The notes beneath the pieces are model-generated. The model did not search any database. It was not told where the DNA came from and was given only the letters and a program-made list of their open reading frames with translations. DNA of 64,000 nt from Halobellus rarus. GTDB lineage: Archaea > Halobacteriota > Halobacteria > Halobacteriales > Haloferacaceae. Within the stretch, counting starts at the first letter, position 1; every line of letters begins with the position of its first letter. The DNA lies in NCBI RefSeq assembly GCF_024494595.1, contig NZ_JANHDI010000015.1:1-64000 (forward strand), in the 5' to 3' direction. Below, in pieces: positions 25,262 through 34,067 of the stretch. Made by a program: the position numbers and the translations under genes.

Positions 25262-25480
25262 ATGGTCCCCCAACCCGACAGCGAACGCGGCTGCCCGAAG
25301 TGCGGTCACACCGAAACCGACGTGGGAACGATCTCGACGACCGGCGGCGGGCTCTCGAAGATGTTCGACATCCAGACGAACAGCTTCCAGGTCGTCTCGT
25401 GTACGAACTGCGGGTATTCGGAGCTGTATCGAGACACGACTTCCGGTGCCAGCGACATCGTCGACGTCTTCCTCGGCTGA
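25262..25480 (+). CDS. zinc-ribbon nucleic-acid-binding protein
   Basis: The product has 72 residues. The four Cys (C-P-K-C near residue 11 and C-T-N-C near 48) hold one zinc. The sequence G-G-G-L-S-K-M-F-D-I-Q is the hallmark of the PF09855 (DUF2082)/COG3478 group, predicted nucleic-acid-binding zinc ribbons. ATG 25262 gives the family start. A TATAAA stretch at 25194-25199 lies about 65 bases upstream and may drive it. Its stop shares one base with the next ATG. Confidence 0.85.
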   Translation: MVPQPDSERGCPKCGHTETDVGTISTTGGGLSKMFDIQTNSFQVVSCTNCGYSELYRDTTSGASDIVDVFLG

Positions 25481-25653
25481 TGGCGGAGGGCGCGTTCCTC
25501 CTCGTCGTTCTCCTGGTCGCCGTCGGAGCCCCGCTCCTTCTGTACGTGCTGGTCCGTGCGGAGCACGATCAGCGGTCGACGATGGACCGGCGCGACGCCG
25601 AGCGGGCGGCGCGACGAGACACCCGAGAGGATTCCGAGACCCGACGCCCCTGA
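25480..25653 (+). CDS. small single-helix membrane protein
   Basis: The product has 57 residues: one hydrophobic segment at about 6-25 and then a highly charged cytoplasmic tail rich in Arg, Asp and Glu. The start overlaps the stop of the zinc-ribbon gene as TGATG, which argues for translation. Such tiny single-helix proteins are common in haloarchaea. I do not recognise a family; possible partner is the zinc-ribbon protein. Confidence 0.5.
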   Translation: MAEGAFLLVVLLVAVGAPLLLYVLVRAEHDQRSTMDRRDAERAARRDTREDSETRRP

Positions 25654-25700
25654 TCGAGTCCGGTGGACCGATAAGCCCCACCCCCCAAACGCGGTCAGGG

Positions 25701-26813
25701 ATGGACGATCCGACCCCGACGCGACGGCGGTTCCTCGAACTCGGTGGAGCGGCGATTCTCGGCGCGTTCGCGGGCTGTAACACGGACCCTCCGAGCGCCG
25801 GAACGCGCTCTTCGTCGGAGGCGAGGTCGCCGACGACTGCGACCAGTGGGGACACTGCCGACACTGCAGGACCGTCCGAGTCCGAGACGGTGAACAGTCC
25901 GTACGCTCGGGTGTACCGACAGGCCGTGGATTCGGTGGTACTGGTCCGGACCGACGGGGGTCGCGGGACGGGCTTCGTCGTCGAATCGTCGCACGTCGTC
26001 ACCAACGCTCACGTCGTCGAGGACGCGTCGACCGTCGACGTCCGGTTCAGCGAGGGCCGGTGGAGCGAAGGCGACGTCGTCGGCGCCGATCCGCGCACCG
26101 ACCTCGCAGTGGTCGAACTGCCGGAATCGGCACCGAAGCCGGAACCGCTGGCCTTCGCTGCCGGCGATCCGACCGTCGGGCAGGAGGTCGTCGCTATCGG
26201 CAACCCGTTCGACCTCGACGGGACGGTCACGACCGGCATCGTGAGCGGCGTCGACAGATCCGCGCCCGCGCCCACCGGGGCGCAGATCCCGGACGCGATC
26301 CAGACTGACGCCGCGGTCAACCCGGGGAACAGCGGCGGACCGCTGATGTCGCTGGGCGGTCACGTCGTCGCGGTCATCAACTCCGAAACGGGGGAGAACA
26401 TCGGGTTCGGTATCTCGGCCGCGCTCGCCCGGCGCGTGGTGCCGCGACTCGTCGAGAACGGTGCCTACGATCACCCGTTCCTGGGCGTCACGTTAGCTGG
26501 CGTGACTCCCGATCTGGCTCGAGCGCTCGGACTGTCCCGACCGCAGGGGATACTCGTCACCTCCGTCCTCGACGACGGACCGTCGGCCGGACGCCTCCGC
26601 GGCGGCGACGAGACGCGTTTCGACGACGGCTCCCGCGTCAGTGTCGGCGGCGACGTGCTCCTGTCGATCGACGGCGAGACGCTCCGGACGACGGAGGACC
26701 TCAGTAGCCACCTCGCCCTGGAGACGCGGCCGGGTGACACGGTGACGTTGACCGTCCGCAGAGACGGATTCGTGACGTCGGTCGACGTCGAACTGGGAAC
26801 TCGACCGAAGTAG
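25701..26813 (+). CDS. HtrA/DegP-like serine protease lipoprotein
   Basis: The product has 370 residues and a Tat lipoprotein signal (T-R-R-R-F-L-E-L, then A-F-A-G-C with lipidated C26). After a Ser/Thr linker, the trypsin-like domain has the full triad H104 (T-N-A-H-V-V), D134 (R-T-D-L-A-V) and S211 (G-N-S-G-G-P). One PDZ-like domain follows (about 255-365). It degrades or refolds damaged proteins at the outer face of the membrane. ATG 25701 puts the twin arginines at the right place. A gene-poor spacer precedes it, so it may have its own promoter. Confidence 0.92.
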   Translation: MDDPTPTRRRFLELGGAAILGAFAGCNTDPPSAGTRSSSEARSPTTATSGDTADTAGPSESETVNSPYARVYRQAVDSVVLVRTDGGRGTGFVVESSHVVTNAHVVEDASTVDVRFSEGRWSEGDVVGADPRTDLAVVELPESAPKPEPLAFAAGDPTVGQEVVAIGNPFDLDGTVTTGIVSGVDRSAPAPTGAQIPDAIQTDAAVNPGNSGGPLMSLGGHVVAVINSETGENIGFGISAALARRVVPRLVENGAYDHPFLGVTLAGVTPDLARALGLSRPQGILVTSVLDDGPSAGRLRGGDETRFDDGSRVSVGGDVLLSIDGETLRTTEDLSSHLALETRPGDTVTLTVRRDGFVTSVDVELGTRPK

Positions 26814-26857
26814 CCACGCCGTCGGAACGAAGTGCCGCCGTTTCCCGCGGCGTGTGC

Positions 26858-26864
26858 TTTATAT
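26858..26864 (+). promoter_or_regulatory. TATA box for the MBF1 gene
   Basis: TTTATAT, centred about 27 bases before the ATG at 26888; the transcript is probably leaderless. Confidence 0.65.
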
Positions 26865-26887
26865 CGCCCCCTCGACTACGACGGAGT

Positions 26888-27427
26888 ATGCCCCAGTGCG
26901 AGATGTGCGGCAGTGAGCGGCCGTCCCTGACGACGGTCAAGGTCGAGGGGGCCGAACTCGAACTGTGCGACGACTGCAAGGAGTTCGGCACCGAGGTCCG
27001 CACTGAGTCGAGTTCCTCTCAGTCGACGAAGTACTCGACGTCCAGTTCCTCGCAGTCCTCGGGTTCGAGCGGCTCTTCGAGCACGTCGTCTTCGGCGGGG
27101 GGCGGTTCCTCCGGTGGTTCGACCCGCCGCCGCGATATGTTCGACGATATGGACGAGATCGCCGCGGATTACGACCAGCAGATCCGCGAGGCACGCGAAG
27201 GTCTCGGGCTGAGTCAGGAGGAACTCGCGCAGTCGCTCAACGAGAAGGCGAGTCTGATCCGCAAACTCGAACGCGGCGACATTCTCCCCTCCGACGACGT
27301 CCGGAAGAAGGTCGAACGGAAACTCGAGATCTCTCTCGTCGAAGGCGGCGACACCGACGACAACGACTGGTCCGGGGGCTCGTCGACGACGACGACGCTC
27401 GGCGACGTCGTCAAGCGGAAAGACTGA
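26888..27427 (+). CDS. archaeal multiprotein bridging factor MBF1
   Basis: A 179-residue protein of the TIGR00270/MBF1 group. N-terminal zinc ribbon: C4 and C7, C27 and C30. An unusually long linker (about 38-76) is made almost only of Ser, Gly and Thr. The C-terminal Xre-type helix-turn-helix (about 95-150) starts with Q-I-R-E-A-R-E-G-L-G-L-S-Q-E-E-L and has N-E-K-A-S-L-I-R-K-L-E-R-G, the family core. In eukaryotes MBF1 bridges TBP and activators; in archaea it associates with ribosomes and RNA polymerase factors. It ends with a short basic tail. Confidence 0.9.
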   Translation: MPQCEMCGSERPSLTTVKVEGAELELCDDCKEFGTEVRTESSSSQSTKYSTSSSSQSSGSSGSSSTSSSAGGGSSGGSTRRRDMFDDMDEIAADYDQQIREAREGLGLSQEELAQSLNEKASLIRKLERGDILPSDDVRKKVERKLEISLVEGGDTDDNDWSGGSSTTTTLGDVVKRKD

Positions 27428-27474
27428 TCTTCCGGGTCCGGCCCGACGAAAATATCGGTATTGATTCCGACCAG

Positions 27475-27485
27475 TAATTTATTTC
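27475..27485 (+). promoter_or_regulatory. TATA-like box of tpiA
   Basis: TAATTTATTTC. The centre lies about 30 bases before GTG 27510, consistent with a short leader. This argues against the upstream in-frame GTG at 27486, which would sit beside the box. Confidence 0.55.
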
Positions 27486-27509
27486 GTGGCGGGAGTTCCA
27501 ACCAAACAC

Positions 27510-28154
27510 GTGTTCATCTTAGTCAATCTGAAAGCCTACCCCTGTGATCCGATCGAGGTAGCGACGGCCGCGCGCGACGTGGCCGAGGAGTCAGACGTCC
27601 GCATCGCCGTCTCCCCGCAGGCGGCCGACGTCGCCCGCGTCTCCGGGACCGGCGTCGAGACGTGGGCCCAGCACGTCGACCCGAACGGTCACGGGAGCCA
27701 TACCGGCAGTACGCTCGCAGAGTCGGTCGCCGAGTCCGGCGCGGTCGGAACGCTCATCAACCACTCCGAGAAACGGCTGAAACTCGCGGACATCGACGGC
27801 TCGGTCCGGGCCGCCGAACGCGCCGGCCTCGAGACCTGCGTCTGCGCGAACAACCCGGCGCAGATCGGCGCAGTCGCGGCGCTCGGCCCCGACAGCGTCG
27901 CCGTCGAGCCACCGGAACTGATCGGCGGCGACGTCTCCGTCGCGACCGCCGACCCCGGAATCGTCGAGGACGCCGTCGCCGCCGCGGCGAACGTCGACGA
28001 ATCCGTGGACGTCTACTGCGGCGCGGGCATCTCCTCCGGCGAGGACGTCGCGACCGCGGGCGAGCTGGGTGCGACGGGCATCCTCCTCGCCTCCGGCGTC
28101 GCGAAAGCCGACGATCCCCGCGCGGCGCTCGAAGACCTCGTCGCTCCTCTCTGA
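27510..28154 (+). CDS. tpiA: triosephosphate isomerase
   Basis: A 214-residue archaeal-type triosephosphate isomerase linking dihydroxyacetone phosphate and glyceraldehyde 3-phosphate. The catalytic residues are in place: K8 in N-L-K-A-Y, H in I-N-H-S-E (about 92) and E in V-E-P-P-E-L-I-G (about 131). The phosphate loop G-A-G-I-S-S-G near 170 is also seen. The short form, without the extra helices of bacterial enzymes, is typical for archaea. GTG 27510 gives the standard M-F-I-L-V-N-L-K start; an upstream GTG at 27486 is possible. Next gene begins 25 bases downstream. Confidence 0.93.
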   Translation: MFILVNLKAYPCDPIEVATAARDVAEESDVRIAVSPQAADVARVSGTGVETWAQHVDPNGHGSHTGSTLAESVAESGAVGTLINHSEKRLKLADIDGSVRAAERAGLETCVCANNPAQIGAVAALGPDSVAVEPPELIGGDVSVATADPGIVEDAVAAAANVDESVDVYCGAGISSGEDVATAGELGATGILLASGVAKADDPRAALEDLVAPL

Positions 28155-28179
28155 ACGGACCGCCGATGAGAGACCCAGT

Positions 28180-28932
28180 ATGACGCTCCGGCGATTCCTC
28201 GATCGAATCGAAGATCCGGAGCGCTCACTCGTCGTGCTCAACAGGCAGGCTCCGGACCCCATCCAGCGGATGCTGGGGAACCTCTTCGGAAACCAGCCGA
28301 TTTCGATCGAGGAGATCGACGTCCCGGGCGGCGACGAGGATGTCGTTCTCGTCGTCGAAGACGGCTCGGTCGTCGCGCAGTCGCCGATGGAGGAACTGCA
28401 GGATTCGATCCTGTTGATCAACTCCGATCTGTTCGTCACCGGCGCGCGCGGATTAGAGGAGATCGAACTGCCGTCCGCGATAAGGGAACTCGACGACGTG
28501 CCGTTCTTCCTGCGGGGGTATCCCCAGTCGCACTCCGAAAAACTGCTGTTGATCCTGCTGTCTCGGTACATCGAACGACGGGCCTGGGAGCAACAGGCCG
28601 GGACGCTTCGGGCGTCGTTTCAAGACCTCTCTCGGATCGAAGACGAGGTCGGAACCAACAGGGTGTACCGCACGCTGGACGAGTCACCGGTGGACGTCCA
28701 CGTGTACGGCACGCCCGGTTGGGAACCCCCGCGGGATTCGACGATCACGATCCACGCCGGGTACGAGGAAGACTTCCTCGACTCGTGGTTCGTGGTGTAC
28801 ACGCCCCCGGAGGGCGACGAGCATATCGCACTGCTCGCGCTCGAAGAGAGCGCGAACGAGTGGTCGGGCTTTTGGACCTACCGGCGGTCGCTGGTACAGG
28901 ACATCAACGAGTACATTATGCGGCGACTGTGA
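28180..28932 (+). CDS. DICT sensory domain protein
   Basis: The product has 250 residues. It starts like haloarchaeal DICT (diguanylate cyclase and two-component) sensory proteins: T-L-R-R-F-L-D-R-I-E-D-P-E-R-S-L-V-V-L-N-R. The domain runs to about residue 150, followed by a conserved C-terminal part with W-F-V-V-Y-T and W-T-Y-R-R-S-L-V (near 230). It has no membrane helix and no attached output domain, so it would act through a partner that is not linked here. The ATG lies shortly after tpiA. Its stop is 6 bases from that of the HerA-like gene on the other strand. Confidence 0.72.
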   Translation: MTLRRFLDRIEDPERSLVVLNRQAPDPIQRMLGNLFGNQPISIEEIDVPGGDEDVVLVVEDGSVVAQSPMEELQDSILLINSDLFVTGARGLEEIELPSAIRELDDVPFFLRGYPQSHSEKLLLILLSRYIERRAWEQQAGTLRASFQDLSRIEDEVGTNRVYRTLDESPVDVHVYGTPGWEPPRDSTITIHAGYEEDFLDSWFVVYTPPEGDEHIALLALEESANEWSGFWTYRRSLVQDINEYIMRRL

Positions 28933-28938
28933 CTCCGC

Positions 28939-30771
28939 TCAGTCGTCTGCGGCCTCGGCGTCCGTCTCCCGCTCTCTACTCTCGCCCGTTTCACGTTTCT
29001 CCCTCCCGCCCCTTTCTCGCTCCCCGCGCTCCGTCTCGGCTCCGACCGTTGCGTCCGCGCCGTCCCCGGCGCTCTCGTCGGGCCTGAACGCGGATTCGAC
29101 GGCGGCGACGACCTCGCGCAACTCCTCGGCGTCGAGTCGGTCGGCGAACTCGTCGCGGACGAGCTTCGGCAGCGCGTAGGCGTACCGTCCGCGACCGACG
29201 TGTTCGACGAACCCCGCTCGTCGGAGGAGTCTGTTCCGACTGTAGGCGAGCTGTTTGTCGCCGACTTCGCCGGCGGCGACGTGCGCGTCGACCGGGTCGC
29301 AGGCGTCGATCTCGCGGTAGAATGCGAGCATCCGTCTCGACGCTGACGGCAGCGACCGCACGACGTCGCGAAGTCGCTCGATCACGTCCGAGCGGCCGGT
29401 CAGGGCCGCCGTCGCTTCGTGGGTGCGCTCGGGAGCGACGTCGGGATCGGAGCCGTCGCTGTTCTCGTCGCTCTCGGATACCCCGCCGAGGTGAACCTCG
29501 CCGTCGCTGCCGATGTCCATATCGAGTCCGGGATACGCGCCGGCGGCGGCCTCGCTGACGGCGACTTCCTCGTTGTCGACGTCGGCAGCCGCCGGTTCGC
29601 CGTCCTCGTTTCCGCCGCTTTCGGAGACGGAGGCGCCCCGGTCGTACTGATCGAGTGCGGCCTGCTGCTCCTCGGGTCGGCTGAGGTTTCGCCCGTCGCC
29701 GCCGCGGTAGGGCGACTCCGCGCTCTGAAACATCGCCTGCGTGAACTGCTCGGCCATCTGCGAGAGGTCGCGCGCCTCTTCGAGTTCGGATTCGAGCTGT
29801 CGGATCTTCGCCTCTTTCTTCTCCAATTCCTGTTTTAAATCCGCGATCTCGCTCTCCCGGCGCGCCTTCTCGTCGGAGATGTCCTGCAGTTCCGAGACGA
29901 GGTCGCCATCGATCGATTTCAACTCGGGGCGCTGGAAGTCGTCCAGGCCGGGCGTCGCGCCCGCGTCGAACGTCTGTTTGCGGTGGAACTGGACGCGACG
30001 GATCGACTCGTCCCAGTCGGTCATAACGAACGCCTCACCGTCGCCCATATCCTCGATGGCGTCGGCGTACTCCGAGCCGAGGATCCGCCCGACGACCTTC
30101 GTGTCGTTGTTCCAGGTCAACCGGTGCCAGACGAGCCAGTCACACTGCGTGATGAAGTCCTTCTTCACGTTCGCGGGTCGCTGGCTGATGCCGACGATCC
30201 CCAGGCCGTGTTTCCGGCCGCGCTTGCCGATCTTGATCAGCATCTTGCCCGCTTCGGTCATCCCGCCGCCCTCCGGGATGTACTCGTGACACTCCTCGAC
30301 GAACATCAGGAAGGGCTTCTTGAGCTTCTTTTCCTTCGCGAATAGCTTCTTCGCGACCTCAGTCAGCAGCTCTTGGGCTTCATCCTCTTCGAGGTATCCC
30401 GAGACGTCGAGGATGATGGGCACGTTCTGTTCGAGTGCGAGGTGTGCGAGTTTCTCGGCGTGTTCGGGGCTGACGACGATGTCGCACTCGTCGTCAGCAC
30501 CCGCGTGGAGGAGTTCGAACTGCTCCTTCAGGCCGTAGTACTCCCCGTCTGTGTCAACAACTAGCACCGGGAAGTTATTCGAGAGGAGGTTCTCGATGAG
30601 CACCGACGCGGTATTCGACTTCCCGGATCCGGACTTGCCGGTGACGAAGCCGCGCCCGGTGAGGATGTCTACGACCGGAAGTTCGACTTCCGTCCCCGGG
30701 CTCTGGCTCCGGTCACCCCCCGGGCCCTCGCTGACGGTCGCGACGCCGATGGTCTCGGTATCCTCGGTCAT
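28939..30771 (-). CDS. HerA-like ATPase (DUF87 family)
   Basis: The product has 610 residues. The N-terminal ATPase has Walker A G-K-S-G-S-G-K-S at 45-52, a Walker B in F-L-M-F-V-E-E-C-H-E-Y near 160, and an R-K-H-G-L-G-I-V-G-I-S-Q-R segment near 190 including the arginine finger region, as in HerA/FtsK-like translocases. Residues about 295-350 form a coiled coil, then comes an acidic linker and a C-terminal domain resembling a winged helix (about 455-570), and a disordered Glu/Arg tail. No NurA nuclease gene is nearby, so this is probably one of the haloarchaeal HerA paralogues working alone or with an unlinked partner. Two hairpins precede it (30785-30825). Confidence 0.88.
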   Translation of the reverse strand: MTEDTETIGVATVSEGPGGDRSQSPGTEVELPVVDILTGRGFVTGKSGSGKSNTASVLIENLLSNNFPVLVVDTDGEYYGLKEQFELLHAGADDECDIVVSPEHAEKLAHLALEQNVPIILDVSGYLEEDEAQELLTEVAKKLFAKEKKLKKPFLMFVEECHEYIPEGGGMTEAGKMLIKIGKRGRKHGLGIVGISQRPANVKKDFITQCDWLVWHRLTWNNDTKVVGRILGSEYADAIEDMGDGEAFVMTDWDESIRRVQFHRKQTFDAGATPGLDDFQRPELKSIDGDLVSELQDISDEKARRESEIADLKQELEKKEAKIRQLESELEEARDLSQMAEQFTQAMFQSAESPYRGGDGRNLSRPEEQQAALDQYDRGASVSESGGNEDGEPAAADVDNEEVAVSEAAAGAYPGLDMDIGSDGEVHLGGVSESDENSDGSDPDVAPERTHEATAALTGRSDVIERLRDVVRSLPSASRRMLAFYREIDACDPVDAHVAAGEVGDKQLAYSRNRLLRRAGFVEHVGRGRYAYALPKLVRDEFADRLDAEELREVVAAVESAFRPDESAGDGADATVGAETERGERERGGREKRETGESRERETDAEAADD

Positions 30772-30784
30772 CTATCGGTTGCTC

Positions 30785-30825
30785 GCCCCCGCGGGGCATA
30801 GTTCCTTCCCCGTCGAACGACGGGG
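30785..30825 (-). promoter_or_regulatory. two hairpins in the HerA-like gene leader
   Basis: Inverted repeats GCCCC/GGGGC (30785-30789 and 30793-30797) and the 7-base perfect repeat CCCCGTC/GACGGGG (30808-30814 and 30819-30825, four-base loop) lie upstream of the gene start at 30771. A TATA-like stretch on the minus strand near 30853-30860 would place both hairpins in a leader of roughly 50 bases. Confidence 0.45.
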
Positions 30826-31040
30826 ACTCCGCCGGGATCGGGTTCGGTGTGTACGTTTATGTACCAGAGCGGGACCAGGACTCCTATGACGTAACAGCTG
30901 CCCCGCGTCGGAGAGCGGTCGTTCGGCACGCCGACGCGGGAGCGGGGGGACGAGACGCCCCACTGCTGGTGCCGACTGTTCGCTATCTGGCGTCTTCGAG
31001 CCGCGCGACCGCGACTCGTCCGTCCGTCGAGTTCCGGACC

Positions 31041-32327
31041 TCACCCCTCGCCGCCGAGATCGTCGAACGAGAGTTGTCCCTCCGGCCCCGCGTTCACCGC
31101 GTCGTCCTCGTCGATGGGTTCGGACCACCTCGCCACTCCCGCACCGTCGTCCGCTGCGGCTCCGTCCCACCCGTCGAGTCGGGACTGCTCCCCAGACGCG
31201 AACGAGAGATTCGAGACGCGGACGCCGAGTTTGCGGACGGCCACGTCGTCGAACTCCGAGAGGAGTTCGAGCGCGACCTCCTCGACGAGGTCCGGATCGT
31301 CGACCGGTCCCGGGAGCGACCGCTCTCGGGTGTTGACGTCGTACGGCGGCACGACGGCCTTGATGCCGATCGTCCGGTAGGTCGCGTCCCGACTCCGGGC
31401 GCGGGCCGCGACGTCGGCTGCGAGCGCCGCGAGCGCCTCGCGTTTCTCGCCCGACTCCTCGGTCGCCTCGGCGAACGCCGACTCCCGGGAGAGGCTCTTC
31501 GGCCGGCCGGTCGGCGTCACCTTGCGGTCGTCGATCCCGCGGGCCCGGTCGTGCAGTTCGACGCCCCGGGAACCGAACGCCGATCGGAGTGCCGTCGGGT
31601 CCGCGGCCGCGAGGTCGCCGGCGGTCTCGACGTCCATCTCCGCGAGCCGGTCGGCGGTCACCGGCCCGACGCCGTGGACCGCGTCGACGGGAAGCGGTGC
31701 CAGGAACTCGCTGACGTCGCCGGGCTCGACGACGACGAGTCCGTCCGGCTTGTCGTGGTCGGAGGCGATCTTCGCGGCGGACATATTCGGCGCGACGCCG
31801 ACGCTCGCCGGAACTCCGACTTCCCGAGCGATCCGCTGCTTCACGTGTCGCGCGTAGCCCTCCGCGAGCGTCCGGTCGCCGTCGGGCGTCCGTTTCCAGG
31901 CGGTCTCCTCGGTGACGTCGAGGTACGCCTCGTCGATGCTGACCTCGCGGACGACGTCCGCGCAGTCGTGGAGGATCTCCTTCACCGACGCCGCGACAGA
32001 CTTGTAAAAGTCCAGGTCGACCGGTCGGTAGTGCCCCACGTCGGCGGCGGACGCTGCGGTGTCTGCCCCAGCGCGCGGAAGCCGTTCCAACGCCTCGGAG
32101 ATCGGTTGGGCGCTCTCGACGCCGTACTCACGCGCCTCGTAGCTCGCAGTCGCGACCGCGCCGAACGTCTCGCCGGACTCGTATCCCATCCCGACGACGA
32201 CCGGCTCACCCCGGAGCGCCGGTTCGCGCAGTCGCTCACAGGAGGCGTAAAAGCAGTCCATATCGACGTGGAGGACGATGCGGGAGGGCGTCGACTCCTC
32301 GACGCCGGGAAGCGTCTCCCCGCTCAT
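31041..32327 (-). CDS. dinB: DNA polymerase IV (Y family)
   Basis: A 428-residue translesion polymerase. The palm carboxylates are visible in H-V-D-M-D-C-F-Y-A (near 21) and S-I-D-E-A-Y-L-D-V (near 130). The little-finger domain follows at about 260-370. The last residues hold Q-L-S-F-D-D-L, a PCNA-interacting peptide (PIP box) that ties it to the clamp. It copies past damaged bases with low fidelity. Length is normal. ATG 32327 was taken; it is the first start giving the E-x-x-x-P-S-R-I-V-L-H-V-D-M-D family N-terminus with short extension. Confidence 0.93.
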   Translation of the reverse strand: MSGETLPGVEESTPSRIVLHVDMDCFYASCERLREPALRGEPVVVGMGYESGETFGAVATASYEAREYGVESAQPISEALERLPRAGADTAASAADVGHYRPVDLDFYKSVAASVKEILHDCADVVREVSIDEAYLDVTEETAWKRTPDGDRTLAEGYARHVKQRIAREVGVPASVGVAPNMSAAKIASDHDKPDGLVVVEPGDVSEFLAPLPVDAVHGVGPVTADRLAEMDVETAGDLAAADPTALRSAFGSRGVELHDRARGIDDRKVTPTGRPKSLSRESAFAEATEESGEKREALAALAADVAARARSRDATYRTIGIKAVVPPYDVNTRERSLPGPVDDPDLVEEVALELLSEFDDVAVRKLGVRVSNLSFASGEQSRLDGWDGAAADDGAGVARWSEPIDEDDAVNAGPEGQLSFDDLGGEG

Positions 32328-32514
32328 CGTCGGCTCGCCGTCGGGACCGCGGTCGGGTTCGGGAGTGGCATCTGTGCTCGTCTGTCGTCGGTGACGGTTC
32401 TACCATCGAGGAGCACTCACAATAGCGTTCTCAAAGCGGGGCGGAAGTAGAGCGGAGCGGCGGAGATCGACGGACAGGCTGGAATACCGATCGGGACGGG
32501 AGCGGGCAGTCGTC

Positions 32515-32943
32515 CTATTTCAGCCGTTCCTGCAGGAACGACGGGTGCGCGGCGGTGATACCGTCGATCGACAGCAGCGTCTCGGCGATGACCTCGCCGA
32601 GGGCGTCACCGTCGGGGGCGCGGACCTCCGCCATCAGCATATGGTCGCCCGAGGAGGTGTACAGCGACTCGACGGCTTCGAGTTCCTTCAGTTCTCGCGT
32701 CGCCTCGACGTAGCGCTCCGAGGCCACGTCGAGGCCAACGAGCGCGATCGAGGTCTCCGAGAGCTTCTTCGGATCCACGTCCGCGGAGTAGCCCACGATG
32801 ATTCCTTCCTCCTCCATCTGTCGAATGTACTTCCGGACGGTCGGCTTCGAGACGTCCGCCCGCTCTGCGATCTCGGCGTACGACGCCTGAGCGTCCTCCT
32901 CGAGAACGTCGAGGATGCGCCCTTCCGTCGAAGTGGCTTCCAT
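32515..32943 (-). CDS. Lrp/AsnC family transcriptional regulator
   Basis: The product has 142 residues. An N-terminal winged helix-turn-helix (residues 5-55; Y-A-E-I-A-E-R-A-D-V-S-K-P-T-V-R-K-Y-I) is followed by the RAM ligand-binding fold (I-A-L-V-G-L-D and E-V-x-x-P-D-G). Members bind DNA as octamers and answer to amino acids. It runs in the same direction as porB/porA, which lies upstream, after a 184-base gap, and may respond to amino acid or pyruvate flux; this is inference from position. A T-rich stretch just upstream on the minus strand (near 32968-32974) may be its TATA box. Confidence 0.9.
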   Translation of the reverse strand: MEATSTEGRILDVLEEDAQASYAEIAERADVSKPTVRKYIRQMEEEGIIVGYSADVDPKKLSETSIALVGLDVASERYVEATRELKELEAVESLYTSSGDHMLMAEVRAPDGDALGEVIAETLLSIDGITAAHPSFLQERLK

Positions 32944-33126
32944 ACCCCTATCTTTCGGGTGGCAGAAAAAATACCTTCCGAACCTGAAAAGCGAACTTCC
33001 GACGACGAAACCGTCAGTGGATCAATGCACACGCGTCACCAACGTCGACGGACATCGGCCGTCAAACCGAGCCGGTCGACCATCGGATACTGAGGGGTGA
33101 CACGCCCACAGATGGCTGCAGAGTGT

Positions 33127-34065
33127 CTATTTGTGCTTGTCGAGGAACGTGTCGTAGACGCGCTCCCACTCGTAGTCGTCGTCGAAGTACCGCTCTGCGA
33201 GCGGTTCCTCGGGCATCTCGCCGATCTGGCGCTTCTCCTGCTGGTAGGAGGGACGGTCCTCGTCGACGTAGTACCGGCCGGTGAGGACGGTCCCCTCGTG
33301 GAGGACGTTCTCCGTCTCGTACATCATCTCGGAGGCCTCCGAGCGGTCGGTGTTGTCGAACTCGTAGTCCTCTGATTCGTTGATGTCGATGTAGGGGACG
33401 TACTGCTTGGCGTCCTTGTTCCAGGTCGGACACTGCGTGAGGAAGTCGACGTGGGAGAACCCGTCGTGCTCGATCGCCTCCACGATGATGTCCTTCGCCT
33501 GGTTCGGATTGACGGCGGCCGTCCGGGCGATGTAGGACGCGCCGGCCGTCAGCGACAGCGACAGCGGCCGGATCGGATCCTTCGCGGACCCGTGGGGCTG
33601 GGTCTTCGACTTGTGACCCTTCGGCGACGTCGGCGAGGTCTGGCCCTTCGTCAGCCCGAAGATCTCGTTGTTGAACACGATGTACGTAAAGTCGTGGTTC
33701 TCGCGGGCCGTGTGGGTGAAGTGGTTGCCGCCGATCCCGTAGCCGTCGCCGTCGCCGCCGGCGGCGACGACGGTCAGCCCGGGGTTGGCCAGTTTGGCCG
33801 CCCGGGCGATCGGCAGCGATCGGCCGTGGATCGTGTGGAAACCGTAGCTCTCGAAGTAGCTGTTCAACTTGCCCGAGCAGCCGATGCCCGTGCAGACGAG
33901 CATCTCCTCGGGGGAGAGGCCCAGTTCGGCTGCCGCCCCTTTCAGGGCCTTCAGGACCCCGAAGTCGCCACAGCCGGGACACCAGGTCGGCTGGGGTTCG
34001 AGGCCGGGCGTGTACTCGTTACGGTCGCGTTCGGCGTCTTCGCCGATTGCACTGAATGCGCTCAT
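33127..34065 (-). CDS. porB: 2-oxoacid:ferredoxin oxidoreductase beta subunit (pyruvate type)
   Basis: The product has 312 residues. It binds thiamine diphosphate: G-D-G-D-G-Y-G-I-G-G-N-H (about 103-114) with the later N-N-E. Four-Fe cluster cysteines lie in W-C-P-G-C-G-D (29/32), C-T-G-I-G-C-S (about 57/62) and T-Q-C-P-T-W (about 205). Together with the alpha subunit it oxidises a 2-oxoacid with CoA to acyl-CoA, CO2 and reduced ferredoxin. The lengths (312 + 631) match the pyruvate enzyme of haloarchaea better than the 2-oxoglutarate one. It follows porA with a 2-base gap, so they are one operon. Confidence 0.87.
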   Translation of the reverse strand: MSAFSAIGEDAERDRNEYTPGLEPQPTWCPGCGDFGVLKALKGAAAELGLSPEEMLVCTGIGCSGKLNSYFESYGFHTIHGRSLPIARAAKLANPGLTVVAAGGDGDGYGIGGNHFTHTARENHDFTYIVFNNEIFGLTKGQTSPTSPKGHKSKTQPHGSAKDPIRPLSLSLTAGASYIARTAAVNPNQAKDIIVEAIEHDGFSHVDFLTQCPTWNKDAKQYVPYIDINESEDYEFDNTDRSEASEMMYETENVLHEGTVLTGRYYVDEDRPSYQQEKRQIGEMPEEPLAERYFDDDYEWERVYDTFLDKHK

Positions 34066-34067
34066 TG

